A DNA stretch of 64,000 nt, from assembly GCA_013433145.1 (NCBI GenBank), contig CM024173.1, positions 2,699,101 to 2,763,100 of the forward strand, given 5' to 3'. The notes under the pieces were generated by a model that was not told the DNA's origin, did not search any database, and saw nothing but the letters and a program-made list of their open reading frames with translations. Position 1 is the first letter of the stretch. Each line of letters starts with the position of its first letter. A program made the translations under genes and the position numbers. Below are positions 48,401-51,270 of this stretch, one piece after another. The DNA is from Ascaris suum. Its lineage: Eukaryota > Nematoda > Chromadorea > Rhabditida > Ascarididae.

Positions 48401-50903
48401 TCTAAACAAATGAGTTTAATTATTAAAGTGGGATAATATATGAAACAAATATTCAATTATTTCATTCAATTCAATTTAAAGTTACTTAAATAATTTATAA
48501 ATTTAATTGTAGTTTTTTCTTTAAATAAACATTTTTATCGTTCAAATAGGAATCATCAATATCTCAGCATAGTTTAACACTCAGGTGGAAATTCTCATCT
48601 ACGTGACAATTGAACAAAATCTTTTGAAACAATTAAAGCAAATGCGCAAGGAAATTTAAGTGAATGTAACTGAAGAATTAATAGACCGCATTACTCATTC
48701 AATGAGAGTGTTTCTTCCTCTTAAACAAACTAATCATCGAACGCTTTAACATTTGCGGCTCTAAGGAAAATACAGATGGAAATTCATTCGAAATGCTGTC
48801 ATTTCTCGAAAGAACGTTGACTGAGAGAGAGATTGAGGGATGGGGGGAGAAAGGAAAATGGGTGACATCCTCTAGCAGAAAGAATTAGATTCTTTGGGAG
48901 AGGATTGAAAGACTTATGCTGAAGATCTATATTCGATACTATGCCGTTTTAAATTCTGTTTGCTTACGCGCTCTGTAGAAAAGCCCATTTCGAGAAGCAC
49001 GAACGATTCTAAACAGTGATATCCGTTATGGGGAGTTTCAATTTCCATTTAAATTAACGCAATTTTACAGAAATTCAGAATTTCTCCACCAATGAAATTC
49101 GTCTGCACTTGACTTTTGAGTATGAACTTAGCAGGTTCGCTTTACTGGATGATGCGTCTCAGCGAAACGTCCAAAAAAGATCTGTGTGCGGTTTCATGTT
49201 AAGCCCTCTGCGTATGTACTCGAAAGTAAGAACAGCACGAACACTAATTTTTGCATTGAGAAAACAGAAGTGAACACAATTTTTGAATCATTATTCAACA
49301 TCCTCGCAAAATCATTCGAAATCAAGCGGCAAGCATGCGCAACAATAAACAATCTATCTGCTGTAAACATGTGTCGATATGAAGCGAAATCGATGGATTT
49401 GTGCAATTTCGAAGCAGTCATATGATGTGCAGTAATATAGCTGCATCACCTGAGGTGTGCACCTTTGCATAATATAGCTGCGTCACCTGAGGTGTGCACC
49501 TTTGTATAATGCAGCGTTACTACTTTTACACAATGATTTGTTTGGACACGTGCTCGCATAGTGCACTAAGCGCTATTTGCGGCCACTAATCGCTTCTACA
49601 GCTTGCAAATCTCAACACTACCGTATTCCCGCATTTACAAATCCTTTCCTTCATGAGATTTTGCGTCGAATAGAATTCGTTTTTTGACACATTCGAACAA
49701 CCCAGTCCCCTCTCCTCTCCCCACTACATCATCCATAAGACCCCATTGAGTAGAAAATTCAACCATCTATTACAATCATACGTTGTATATTATAGACATA
49801 TAATGAAGTTCGATAAAAAATGCTGCCGAATTCTGTATATGCGAATAACGCCTACGTAAAACATCAAACTCTAAGCAATATGATACCGCTGTTCATCAGC
49901 TATTTCTATAGTACGCTATGGAAGAGAACCACGAGAAGAAAATAAAATCTATGCACAAGAAAAGAATGTTATATAAATGAGCGGAATGGCGGCATACAAA
50001 CAAACTATTCCTTTCTCAATTACGTTCATGAAATTGAATTTTATTGGAAAAGTGAGAACAGATTGAGCAGAAAGAATAATTTGGAATTTAAGCTTTACAA
50101 AAAGCCAAAAACAATATAAGTAAGACTCTTAAGAGTTTGTTTACCGATCCACTCGGCATAGAGTACTGACAAATGGGGAAGCAAAGCGCTATAGAACAGA
50201 TAGAATATGAACCTCTAATTCAACATACCCCACCATCCTGTCCTAGCTGTAATGTGAAAAAAAAAGATGCTCAAGCTATTGACCGACAAATTTTATACCA
50301 TTTTTAAGTGCTCATAGCTTATAAAAAAAGACAACCGATCGGAAATAAATATAATCCTAAAGATCGGTCCTATCAAATTTCGCTGCCATAATTGAAGGAT
50401 TAAAACTATCGAATGGACAAACAGACGAGCATTTTATTGACATAATAATATGCAAAAAACTAATATTTACTAAAAGAACAGAAAAACGTCGCTGCGAAGG
50501 TGTGTTAGGCGTGCGAAGGTATATTCTCAAGGAGACTATTGAGTTGTGCTCGAAAGAAACCTTTTTTTAAAACTGCAGCAACGTTGCAATGCAATGTCAC
50601 GCGAGAAAAGTTTGCTTCTTAACGCTCGCTCCATAACAATCTTATTCGCATCTAACTCTACTTTTCATTACTGAACGATAATATAAGGTAACGAACTTTA
50701 ATGATGAGAATCGCTTTGTAGAGATTGTCGTGGAGATTGGTGAGAGTGAGCGTAACACGAGGGCCAGCTGGAATCGGGGTACCCGCGTGATGCCAGACGA
50801 TATCGGGCGGCGGATCGGCCTCCAGATGGCATTCCATAAGCAGATCCCCTTGCGGGGTCTGCTGTATGGATGGTTTCTGTGTGAAACGTGGTGCCCCAGG
50901 CAT
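262..50903 (-). CDS. unc-22: Twitchin (UNC-22) orthologue, 44 exons, 3' end outside window
   Basis: Giant Ig/Fn3 protein kinase of the titin/twitchin family; in C. elegans UNC-22 sits in the sarcomere A-band and controls contraction and relaxation. Joined exons give about 2,635 codons in one frame, against roughly 6,800 in full-length twitchin, so about 38% is here. Order seen: Ig1-2, basic linker, Ig3, long charged linker, Ig4-9, then Fn3-Fn3-Ig modules up to Fn8. The kinase and C-terminal Ig domains must lie beyond coordinate 1. Recognition rests on conserved strings such as [43 protein letters not shown] and LNWKPKK. All 43 junctions conserve phase; 41 introns read GT-AG and two GC-AG. Exon ends were placed by eye from splice consensus and frame, so single ends may be off by a few bases. 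Confidence 0.97.
558..797 (-). CDS. unc-22: unc-22 exon 43: end of seventh and start of eighth Fn3
   Basis: Encodes residues 2509-2588: [78 protein letters not shown]. The acceptor is GGATTGCAG and the donor GTGGGT, phase 0. Confidence 0.95.
1250..1446 (-). CDS. unc-22: unc-22 exon 42: seventh Fn3, first part
   Basis: Encodes residues 2443-2508: [65 protein letters not shown]. The acceptor is ATCATTGAAG and the donor GTATGT, phase 0. Confidence 0.95.
1694..1844 (-). CDS. unc-22: unc-22 exon 41: second half of Ig12
   Basis: Encodes residues 2393-2443: [50 protein letters not shown]. The acceptor is TTTTTGCAG and the donor GTGATT, phase 1. Confidence 0.95.
2336..2487 (-). CDS. unc-22: unc-22 exon 40: first half of Ig12
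   Basis: Encodes residues 2342-2392: [50 protein letters not shown]. The acceptor is CGATTTCAG and the donor GTATAC, phase 0. Matches C. elegans PWIDREAMKTITIKVG. Confidence 0.95.
2946..3159 (-). CDS. unc-22: unc-22 exon 39: rest of sixth Fn3
   Basis: Encodes residues 2271-2342: [71 protein letters not shown]. The acceptor is TGATTTAG and the donor GTAACT, phase 1. Open reading frames listed by simple scanning here are in the wrong frame. Confidence 0.95.
3412..3494 (-). CDS. unc-22: unc-22 exon 38: start of sixth Fn3
   Basis: Encodes residues 2243-2270: [20 protein letters not shown] then KWEPPTN. The acceptor is ACATTTTCAG and the donor GTATGT, phase 0. TDWDxDRVxLxWEPP is the canonical twitchin Fn3 A-B strand. 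Confidence 0.95.
4270..4537 (-). CDS. unc-22: unc-22 exon 37: most of fifth Fn3
   Basis: Encodes residues 2154-2243: [85 protein letters not shown]. The acceptor is a poly-T run ending TTTTAAG and the donor GTAGGC, phase 1. The 775-nt intron that follows has a 9-bp inverted repeat at 3601-3637. Confidence 0.96.
4911..5075 (-). CDS. unc-22: unc-22 exon 36: end of Ig11 and start of fifth Fn3
   Basis: Encodes residues 2099-2153: [55 protein letters not shown]. LDRPSKPxGPL is the Ig-to-Fn3 hinge. The acceptor is TCATTGCAG and the donor GTGAGT, phase 0. Confidence 0.95.
5928..6079 (-). CDS. unc-22: unc-22 exon 35: first half of Ig11
   Basis: Encodes residues 2048-2098: [43 protein letters not shown]. 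The acceptor is TTTATTTCAG and the donor GTATAT, phase 0. Confidence 0.95.
6611..6739 (-). CDS. unc-22: unc-22 exon 34: end of fourth Fn3
   Basis: Encodes residues 2005-2048: [41 protein letters not shown]. The acceptor is GATTTGCAG and the donor GTAAGA, phase 1. The IAKPKF-IPAW junction with exon 35 matches the C. elegans KPKFIPAWLKHD. Confidence 0.95.
7162..7406 (-). CDS. unc-22: unc-22 exon 33: end of third and start of fourth Fn3
   Basis: Encodes residues 1923-2005: [72 protein letters not shown]. The acceptor is AATTTACAG and the donor GTTAGT, phase 1. Nothing further noted in the neighbouring introns. Confidence 0.95.
8307..8430 (-). CDS. unc-22: unc-22 exon 32: third Fn3, middle
   Basis: Encodes residues 1882-1923: [41 protein letters not shown]. 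The acceptor is CAATTTCAG and the donor GTAACT, phase 2 (the Arg of YKFRVKAVN is split). Close to C. elegans EAQDMDNKGKY. Confidence 0.95.
9658..9862 (-). CDS. unc-22: unc-22 exon 31: end of Ig10 and start of third Fn3
   Basis: Encodes residues 1814-1882: [20 protein letters not shown], then [12 protein letters not shown], and [16 protein letters not shown] set the acceptor at GATTCAG|ATAGAG because it joins HVMK to IENAE in phase 0; an earlier AG does not fit. The donor is GTTAGC. The 1.2-kb intron after it has G-rich runs at about 9308-9350 on the plus strand. Confidence 0.93.
10229..10413 (-). CDS. unc-22: unc-22 exon 30: first half of Ig10
   Basis: Encodes residues 1752-1813: [48 protein letters not shown]. 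The Fn-Fn-Ig pattern starts its first Ig here. The acceptor is TAATTTCAG and the donor GTAATA, phase 0. Plus-strand ORFs over it are shadows. Confidence 0.95.
11797..12123 (-). CDS. unc-22: unc-22 exon 29: complete Fn2
   Basis: Encodes residues 1643-1752: [76 protein letters not shown]. Compared with C. elegans there is a small insertion after VPGS ([12 protein letters not shown]). The acceptor is CAATTTCAG and the donor GTATGC, phase 1. Confidence 0.95.
12999..13110 (-). CDS. unc-22: unc-22 exon 28: second half of Fn1
   Basis: Encodes residues 1606-1643: [20 protein letters not shown] then [22 protein letters not shown] is the Fn3 F-strand signature. The acceptor is AAATTTCAG and the donor GTATGT, phase 1 (Thr codon split with exon 29). 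Confidence 0.95.
13719..13994 (-). CDS. unc-22: unc-22 exon 27: end of Ig9 and first half of Fn1
   Basis: Encodes residues 1514-1605: [19 protein letters not shown] closes Ig9; [18 protein letters not shown] opens the first Fn3 domain (CDLKWKA, Trp of strand B), ending [12 protein letters not shown]. The acceptor is TTTACTTCAG and the donor GTATAC, phase 0. Confidence 0.95.
14719..14895 (-). CDS. unc-22: unc-22 exon 26: first part of Ig9, GC donor
   Basis: Encodes residues 1455-1513: [46 protein letters not shown]. The acceptor is AATTTTAG. The donor reads AAG|GCATGT. Using the next GT instead would create a TAA across the junction, whereas the GC donor gives [12 protein letters not shown], matching C. 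elegans FKNPQLADTGKW. Confidence 0.93.
16014..16244 (-). CDS. unc-22: unc-22 exon 25: rest of Ig8
   Basis: Encodes residues 1378-1454: [63 protein letters not shown]. The C-terminal LNWKPKK is a twitchin landmark. The acceptor is TATTCAG. The donor GTTCCG is unusual beyond +2, but the [15 protein letters not shown] junction fits C. elegans and phase 0. In the 1.1-kb intron that follows I see only AT-rich sequence. Confidence 0.92.
16555..16634 (-). CDS. unc-22: unc-22 exon 24: first part of Ig8
   Basis: Encodes residues 1351-1377: [20 protein letters not shown] then DLRCETK, carrying the Ig8 Cys. The acceptor is AATTTGCAG and the donor GTGAAT, phase 0. DALNKFIV spans the exon 23/24 junction and matches C. 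elegans. Confidence 0.94.
17073..17342 (-). CDS. unc-22: unc-22 exon 23: complete Ig7
   Basis: Encodes residues 1261-1351: [65 protein letters not shown] whole I-set Ig domain in one exon. The acceptor is AAATTGCAG and the donor GTAGGT, phase 1. The plus-strand ORF over the same bases is a shadow. Confidence 0.95.
17860..18005 (-). CDS. unc-22: unc-22 exon 22: second half of Ig6
   Basis: Encodes residues 1212-1261: [20 protein letters not shown] then [15 protein letters not shown] and [10 protein letters not shown]. The usual F-strand YxC is replaced by EWMAK, as in the C. elegans domain (EWTAR), so the absent Cys is a family trait and not damage. The acceptor is AATTGCAG and the donor GTCAGT, phase 1. 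Confidence 0.94.
18551..18689 (-). CDS. unc-22: unc-22 exon 21: first half of Ig6
   Basis: Encodes residues 1166-1212: [20 protein letters not shown], then [20 protein letters not shown] and [26 protein letters not shown] is essentially identical to C. elegans. The acceptor is CTCTTTCAG and the donor GTATGG, phase 2. Confidence 0.94.
19176..19311 (-). CDS. unc-22: unc-22 exon 20: second half of Ig5, GC donor
   Basis: Encodes residues 1121-1166: [20 protein letters not shown], then [19 protein letters not shown] and TVE. The acceptor is AATTTCAG. The only junction that keeps the frame into exon 21 ([11 protein letters not shown]) uses a GC donor, GAAG|GCAACG; the next GT downstream would give a stop in exon 21. 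Confidence 0.93.
19632..19860 (-). CDS. unc-22: unc-22 exon 19: spacer and first half of Ig5
   Basis: Encodes residues 1044-1120. [20 protein letters not shown] precedes [17 protein letters not shown], an invariant twitchin spacer, then [13 protein letters not shown] and [16 protein letters not shown]. The acceptor is AACTTTTAG and the donor GTTAGT, phase 0. Confidence 0.95.
20167..20366 (-). CDS. unc-22: unc-22 exon 18: second half of Ig4
   Basis: Encodes residues 978-1044. [17 protein letters not shown], then [20 protein letters not shown], the Ig E-F-G region, followed by [18 protein letters not shown]. The acceptor is CTTTGCAG and the donor GTAAAC, phase 2. Mutual fit with exon 19 (KHR-EYEGG) is exact. 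Confidence 0.94.
21062..21138 (-). CDS. unc-22: unc-22 exon 17: Ig4 core
   Basis: Encodes residues 952-977, [19 protein letters not shown] then SKGLRE: the Ig4 Cys and Trp. The acceptor TTTTTTCAG is strong. I chose the GTTTCT donor because it joins RE to IMPGGRFK, matching the C. elegans REVISGGRFK; a weaker in-frame donor (GTCTTG) lies 18 nt further on. Confidence 0.88.
21788..21923 (-). CDS. unc-22: unc-22 exon 16: linker end and start of Ig4
   Basis: Encodes residues 907-952. [18 protein letters not shown] and TPLVPTG lead into the first strand of Ig4, [14 protein letters not shown]. These strings are nearly those of C. elegans. The acceptor is ATTTCTTTAAG and the donor GTAGGT, phase 1. 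Confidence 0.94.
23260..23544 (-). CDS. unc-22: unc-22 exon 15: linker with GRQVGQK and LEGIKLKKV motifs
   Basis: Encodes residues 812-906. It contains [22 protein letters not shown] and a Ser/Arg tail ([17 protein letters not shown]). GRQVGQK and LEGIKLKKV recur in C. elegans UNC-22. Several RRxS and RKxS sites suit PKA-type kinases (motif inference). The acceptor is GAATTTAG and the donor GTAAGG, phase 0. Confidence 0.92.
24078..24486 (+). repeat. 22-bp direct repeats flanking exon 14
   Basis: An exact 22-bp sequence (beginning acattaagacagatatgtgg) occurs at 24078-24099 and 24465-24486, 387 bp apart, bracketing exon 14 and its splice sites. Confidence 0.85.
24330..24401 (-). CDS. unc-22: unc-22 exon 14: 24-residue linker exon
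   Basis: Encodes residues 788-811, [19 protein letters not shown] then EGPSR. The acceptor GATTTTCAG and donor GTGAGC are strong; both ends are phase 0. RRSGSGS offers basophilic-kinase target sites (inference from motif only). Confidence 0.85.
25029..25061 (-). other. Candidate 33-nt microexon with strong splice sites
   Basis: Flanked by TTTTTTTAG and CAAG|GTGAGT, both near-consensus. Only one phase is open ([10 protein letters not shown]), but the neighbouring exons 13 and 14 join in phase 0, where this segment reads a TAG at its fifth codon. It could be a poison exon, part of another isoform, or chance. Confidence 0.35.
25353..25523 (-). CDS. unc-22: unc-22 exon 13: Lys-rich linker
   Basis: Encodes residues 731-787: [20 protein letters not shown], then [14 protein letters not shown] and a basic/acidic end ([17 protein letters not shown]). 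The acceptor is AATGTTTAG and the donor GTTAGC, phase 0. Confidence 0.85.
26538..26618 (-). CDS. unc-22: unc-22 exon 12: linker
   Basis: Encodes residues 704-730, [19 protein letters not shown] to PSPFN. Low complexity, no domain. The acceptor is GCATTTTAG and the donor GTGACG, phase 0 at both ends. The SPF(N)-LKK junction with exon 13 resembles the NPFAQLKK pattern of the C. elegans linker. Two in-frame donors are possible nearby, so the 3' end is less sure. Confidence 0.75.
27210..27269 (+). repeat. 20-bp tandem repeat, three copies
   Basis: Three near-identical 20-bp units with ttcaacggaggaggttgcg as core start at 27211, 27231 and 27251, in intron 11 just upstream of exon 12's side. Few mismatches, so fairly recent. 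Confidence 0.9.
27402..27572 (-). CDS. unc-22: unc-22 exon 11: Ser/Lys-rich linker
   Basis: Encodes residues 647-703. [15 protein letters not shown] and [12 protein letters not shown] match the C. elegans linker strings IPSSGLTIP and [10 protein letters not shown] closely. The acceptor is CTTAACAG and the donor GTTTCC, phase 0 at both ends. Confidence 0.92.
28737..29129 (-). CDS. Candidate alternative first exon of unc-22 (131 codons)
   Basis: Open frame of 131 codons from an ATG at 29129 to a donor GTAATT at 28736, ending in phase 0, exactly the phase of exon 11. The product is Ser/Arg/Asn-rich with [57 protein letters not shown] and [16 protein letters not shown] and RRxS-like sites echo the rest of the linker. 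No family is recognised. No acceptor in phase 0 precedes it, so an internal cassette after exon 10 would not fit; an alternative start would. Confidence 0.5.
31425..31463 (+). other. G-rich tract in intron 10
   Basis: Closely spaced runs of three to five G on the plus strand (ggggagtgggg, then ggagggaggggaggggg). On the transcript this is C-rich, so any G-quadruplex would be on the non-template DNA strand of the plus sense only. Confidence 0.6.
31824..31858. repeat. Perfect 15-bp inverted repeat with 5-base loop
   Basis: attgtatagtcatat at 31824-31838 is followed by five bases and its exact reverse complement at 31844-31858. It lies in intron 10. It could fold in the transcript or form a cruciform; function unknown. 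Confidence 0.9.
33666..33704 (-). CDS. unc-22: unc-22 exon 10: 13-residue exon
   Basis: Encodes residues 634-646, [13 protein letters not shown]. Only 39 nt. Acceptor TTTGCAG and donor GTAAGA are both strong, and both ends are phase 0. The exon could therefore be skipped without shifting frame (exon 9 to exon 11). Confidence 0.82.
33705..35570 (-). other. unc-22: unc-22 intron 9 (1.9 kb)
   Basis: Base composition is more even than in most introns here, with short ORFs on the minus strand around 34.0-35.2 kb that show no domain or splice-bounded exon. Nothing supported. Confidence 0.5.
35571..35839 (-). CDS. unc-22: unc-22 exon 9: charged coiled-coil linker
   Basis: Encodes residues 544-633. 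It begins [20 protein letters not shown] and continues as a highly charged helix-prone segment with [19 protein letters not shown], predicted by eye to form a single helix or coiled coil, then [18 protein letters not shown]. The Ala-Glu-Lys part is an in-frame 18-bp tandem duplication at DNA level. The acceptor is TTGCAG and the donor GTTAGT, phase 0. Confidence 0.9.
35663..35698 (+). repeat. 18-bp in-frame tandem duplication in exon 9
   Basis: Two exact copies of an 18-bp unit (cctttttcgcctcttcgg on the plus strand) encode the repeated KAEEAK hexapeptide of the coiled-coil linker. Diverged partial copies flank it. It looks like a replication-slippage expansion in coding DNA. Confidence 0.85.
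37081..37253 (-). CDS. unc-22: unc-22 exon 8: second half of Ig3
   Basis: Encodes residues 486-543: [21 protein letters not shown], then [20 protein letters not shown], the Ig F-G region with its Cys. The acceptor is AACGTTATAG and the donor GTATGC, phase 1. The 1.2-kb intron that follows holds no further coding signal. Confidence 0.92.
37798..37874 (-). CDS. unc-22: unc-22 exon 7: Ig3 core
   Basis: Encodes residues 461-486, [16 protein letters not shown] through KITWF: the B-strand Cys and the core Trp of Ig3. The donor GTACGT falls in phase 2, so a Lys codon is split with exon 8 (WFK-DGR). The acceptor is TTAATACAG. Confidence 0.9.
39180..39364 (-). CDS. unc-22: unc-22 exon 6: linker end and first strand of Ig3
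   Basis: Encodes residues 399-460. It reads [20 protein letters not shown], then a Ser/Pro stretch, and finishes [14 protein letters not shown], the leading strand of Ig3. The acceptor is TTATTATAG and the donor GTATTT, phase 0. The 1.3-kb intron after it is plain AT-rich sequence with poly-T/A runs. Confidence 0.9.
40118..40594 (-). CDS. unc-22: unc-22 exon 5: basic linker with KSREGTP repeats
   Basis: Encodes residues 240-398, the longest exon here. Two tandem KSREGTP motifs (residues 247-264) are followed by IRSRTATP, then alternating Lys/Glu/Pro blocks ([25 protein letters not shown]) and MEVDS. No folded domain is visible. Comparable KSREGTP and MEVD strings occur in the C. elegans linker. 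The acceptor (ATTTGAG) is weaker than usual; the donor GTGAGT is strong. Ends in phase 1. Confidence 0.9.
41391..41580 (-). CDS. unc-22: unc-22 exon 4: end of Ig2 and start of basic linker
   Basis: Encodes residues 177-239. [12 protein letters not shown] gives the DAGxYxC end of Ig2 (Cys188), followed by [11 protein letters not shown]. After that the chain turns basic and Ser/Pro-rich ([19 protein letters not shown]), the start of the inter-domain linker. The acceptor is CATTTAG and the donor GTTTGA, phase 1. Nothing further was seen in the 0.8-kb intron that follows. Confidence 0.92.
42658..42887 (-). CDS. unc-22: unc-22 exon 3: Ig2, first part
   Basis: Encodes residues 100-176: a short [14 protein letters not shown] bridge, then [16 protein letters not shown] with Ig2 Cys132 and Trp144 (AIWYKDG), ending YLCQLEIH. 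The acceptor is CATTTTAAG and the donor GTGAGT, phase 0. The 1.1-kb intron after it shows a C-rich stretch at 41828-41853 and nothing else. Confidence 0.93.
42888..45585 (-). other. unc-22: unc-22 intron 2 (2.7 kb)
   Basis: Mostly AT-rich with long poly-T/A runs at 44160-44530. A GC-richer patch at 43590-43700 has tRNA-like features (see findings). No exon seen. Confidence 0.6.
45586..45676 (-). CDS. unc-22: unc-22 exon 2: second half of Ig1
   Basis: Encodes residues 70-100. It opens [12 protein letters not shown], with the DxGxYxC signature of the Ig F strand (Cys81), and closes NINLNFAG. The acceptor AATTTCAG and donor GTGAAT are good. It ends in phase 1. Conserved residues match C. elegans UNC-22 Ig1 almost one for one. 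Confidence 0.93.
47045..47096. repeat. Imperfect (CA)n microsatellite
   Basis: CA/CATA-rich simple repeat in intron 1. A short cysteine/valine ORF on the minus strand is produced by the repeat and is not a gene. Confidence 0.85.
49434..49507 (+). repeat. 37-bp tandem repeat, two copies, each with an E-box
   Basis: Two copies (starting 49434 and 49471) differing at two or three positions. Each contains CACCTGAGGTG, an inverted repeat around one base that includes the E-box CACCTG, followed by GTGCACC. It sits in intron 1 of a muscle gene. Confidence 0.85.
50697..50903 (-). CDS. unc-22: unc-22 exon 1: start codon and first half of Ig1
   Basis: Encodes residues 1-69. The ATG at 50903 begins [17 protein letters not shown], the conserved twitchin N-terminus. 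It holds the first half of Ig1, with the B-strand Cys25 (MEC) and the core Trp37 (IVW). I chose this start because the homology begins at residue 2-3 and no acceptor-like pyrimidine-AG lies just upstream. The donor is GTTCGT in phase 0, so exon 2 continues LIIK-EPN. The sequence is clearly GC-richer than intron 1. Confidence 0.93.
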
Positions 50904-51165
50904 ATGCGTTGACGTGGTAAGTCAACAAGCCAGGAGAGTAATGTTGGCCAGCGCCCTATTCGGGCTCACTGCGATTCAGACCTGCTGTTCGCTGGAGATC
51001 GAAGTTGGGGAAGTGTAGATGTACAGAGAGGAGCGGAACCGCCGCTCAAATACAAGCAAGGCGCTGGTGCTGATAGAGAGGGCAGCAGTGATCCGTTCGA
51101 CTATCCAGAAGTGTCTTTGAGTTGGCTGCTAGCTGGATCTGGCTCTCCTCGTATACATTCACTCT
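50904..51165 (-). promoter_or_regulatory. unc-22: Probable 5' UTR of unc-22
   Basis: About 260 bases directly upstream of the ATG are clearly GC-richer (near 50%) than the flanks and lack an ATG in frame with the gene close to the start. No T-rich 3' splice acceptor is obvious near the ATG, so trans-splicing of a spliced leader next to the start is not supported. The exact transcription start cannot be read from sequence. Confidence 0.5.
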
Positions 51166-51240
51166 CGTACTAGCTAGCTGTTCGACTTTACGCTCTAAAA
51201 ATAATCTCGCCTCGCCCCTTCAGCACTCCTCCCCCTCCAA
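51166..51240 (-). promoter_or_regulatory. unc-22: Probable core promoter with MEF2/TATA-like box
   Basis: On the minus strand a pyrimidine/purine-biased GC-rich stretch (51205-51240) precedes TTATTTTTAG at 51204-51195. This fits the MEF2 consensus YTA(A/T)4TAR exactly and could equally act as a TATA-like box. It is about 290 bp from the ATG. Position and composition suit a muscle promoter; function is inferred. Confidence 0.45.
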
Positions 51241-51270
51241 GCCAGCACCGTTATTGCATAATCGTTGAAC

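Larger units (their letters stand above)
45677..50696 (-). other. unc-22: unc-22 intron 1 (5.0 kb)
   Basis: Longest 5' intron. It holds a (CA)n-type tract (47045-47096) and a 37-bp tandem repeat carrying E-boxes (49434-49507). Short ORFs on both strands at 49186-49425 show no recognisable domain. Otherwise AT-rich. First introns of muscle genes often carry enhancers, so this is a reasonable place to look for one. Confidence 0.7.

Noticed and set aside
49186..49425. Mirror ORFs on both strands in intron 1
   Set aside because: No domain, no splice-bounded structure; both strands open by chance at this length.
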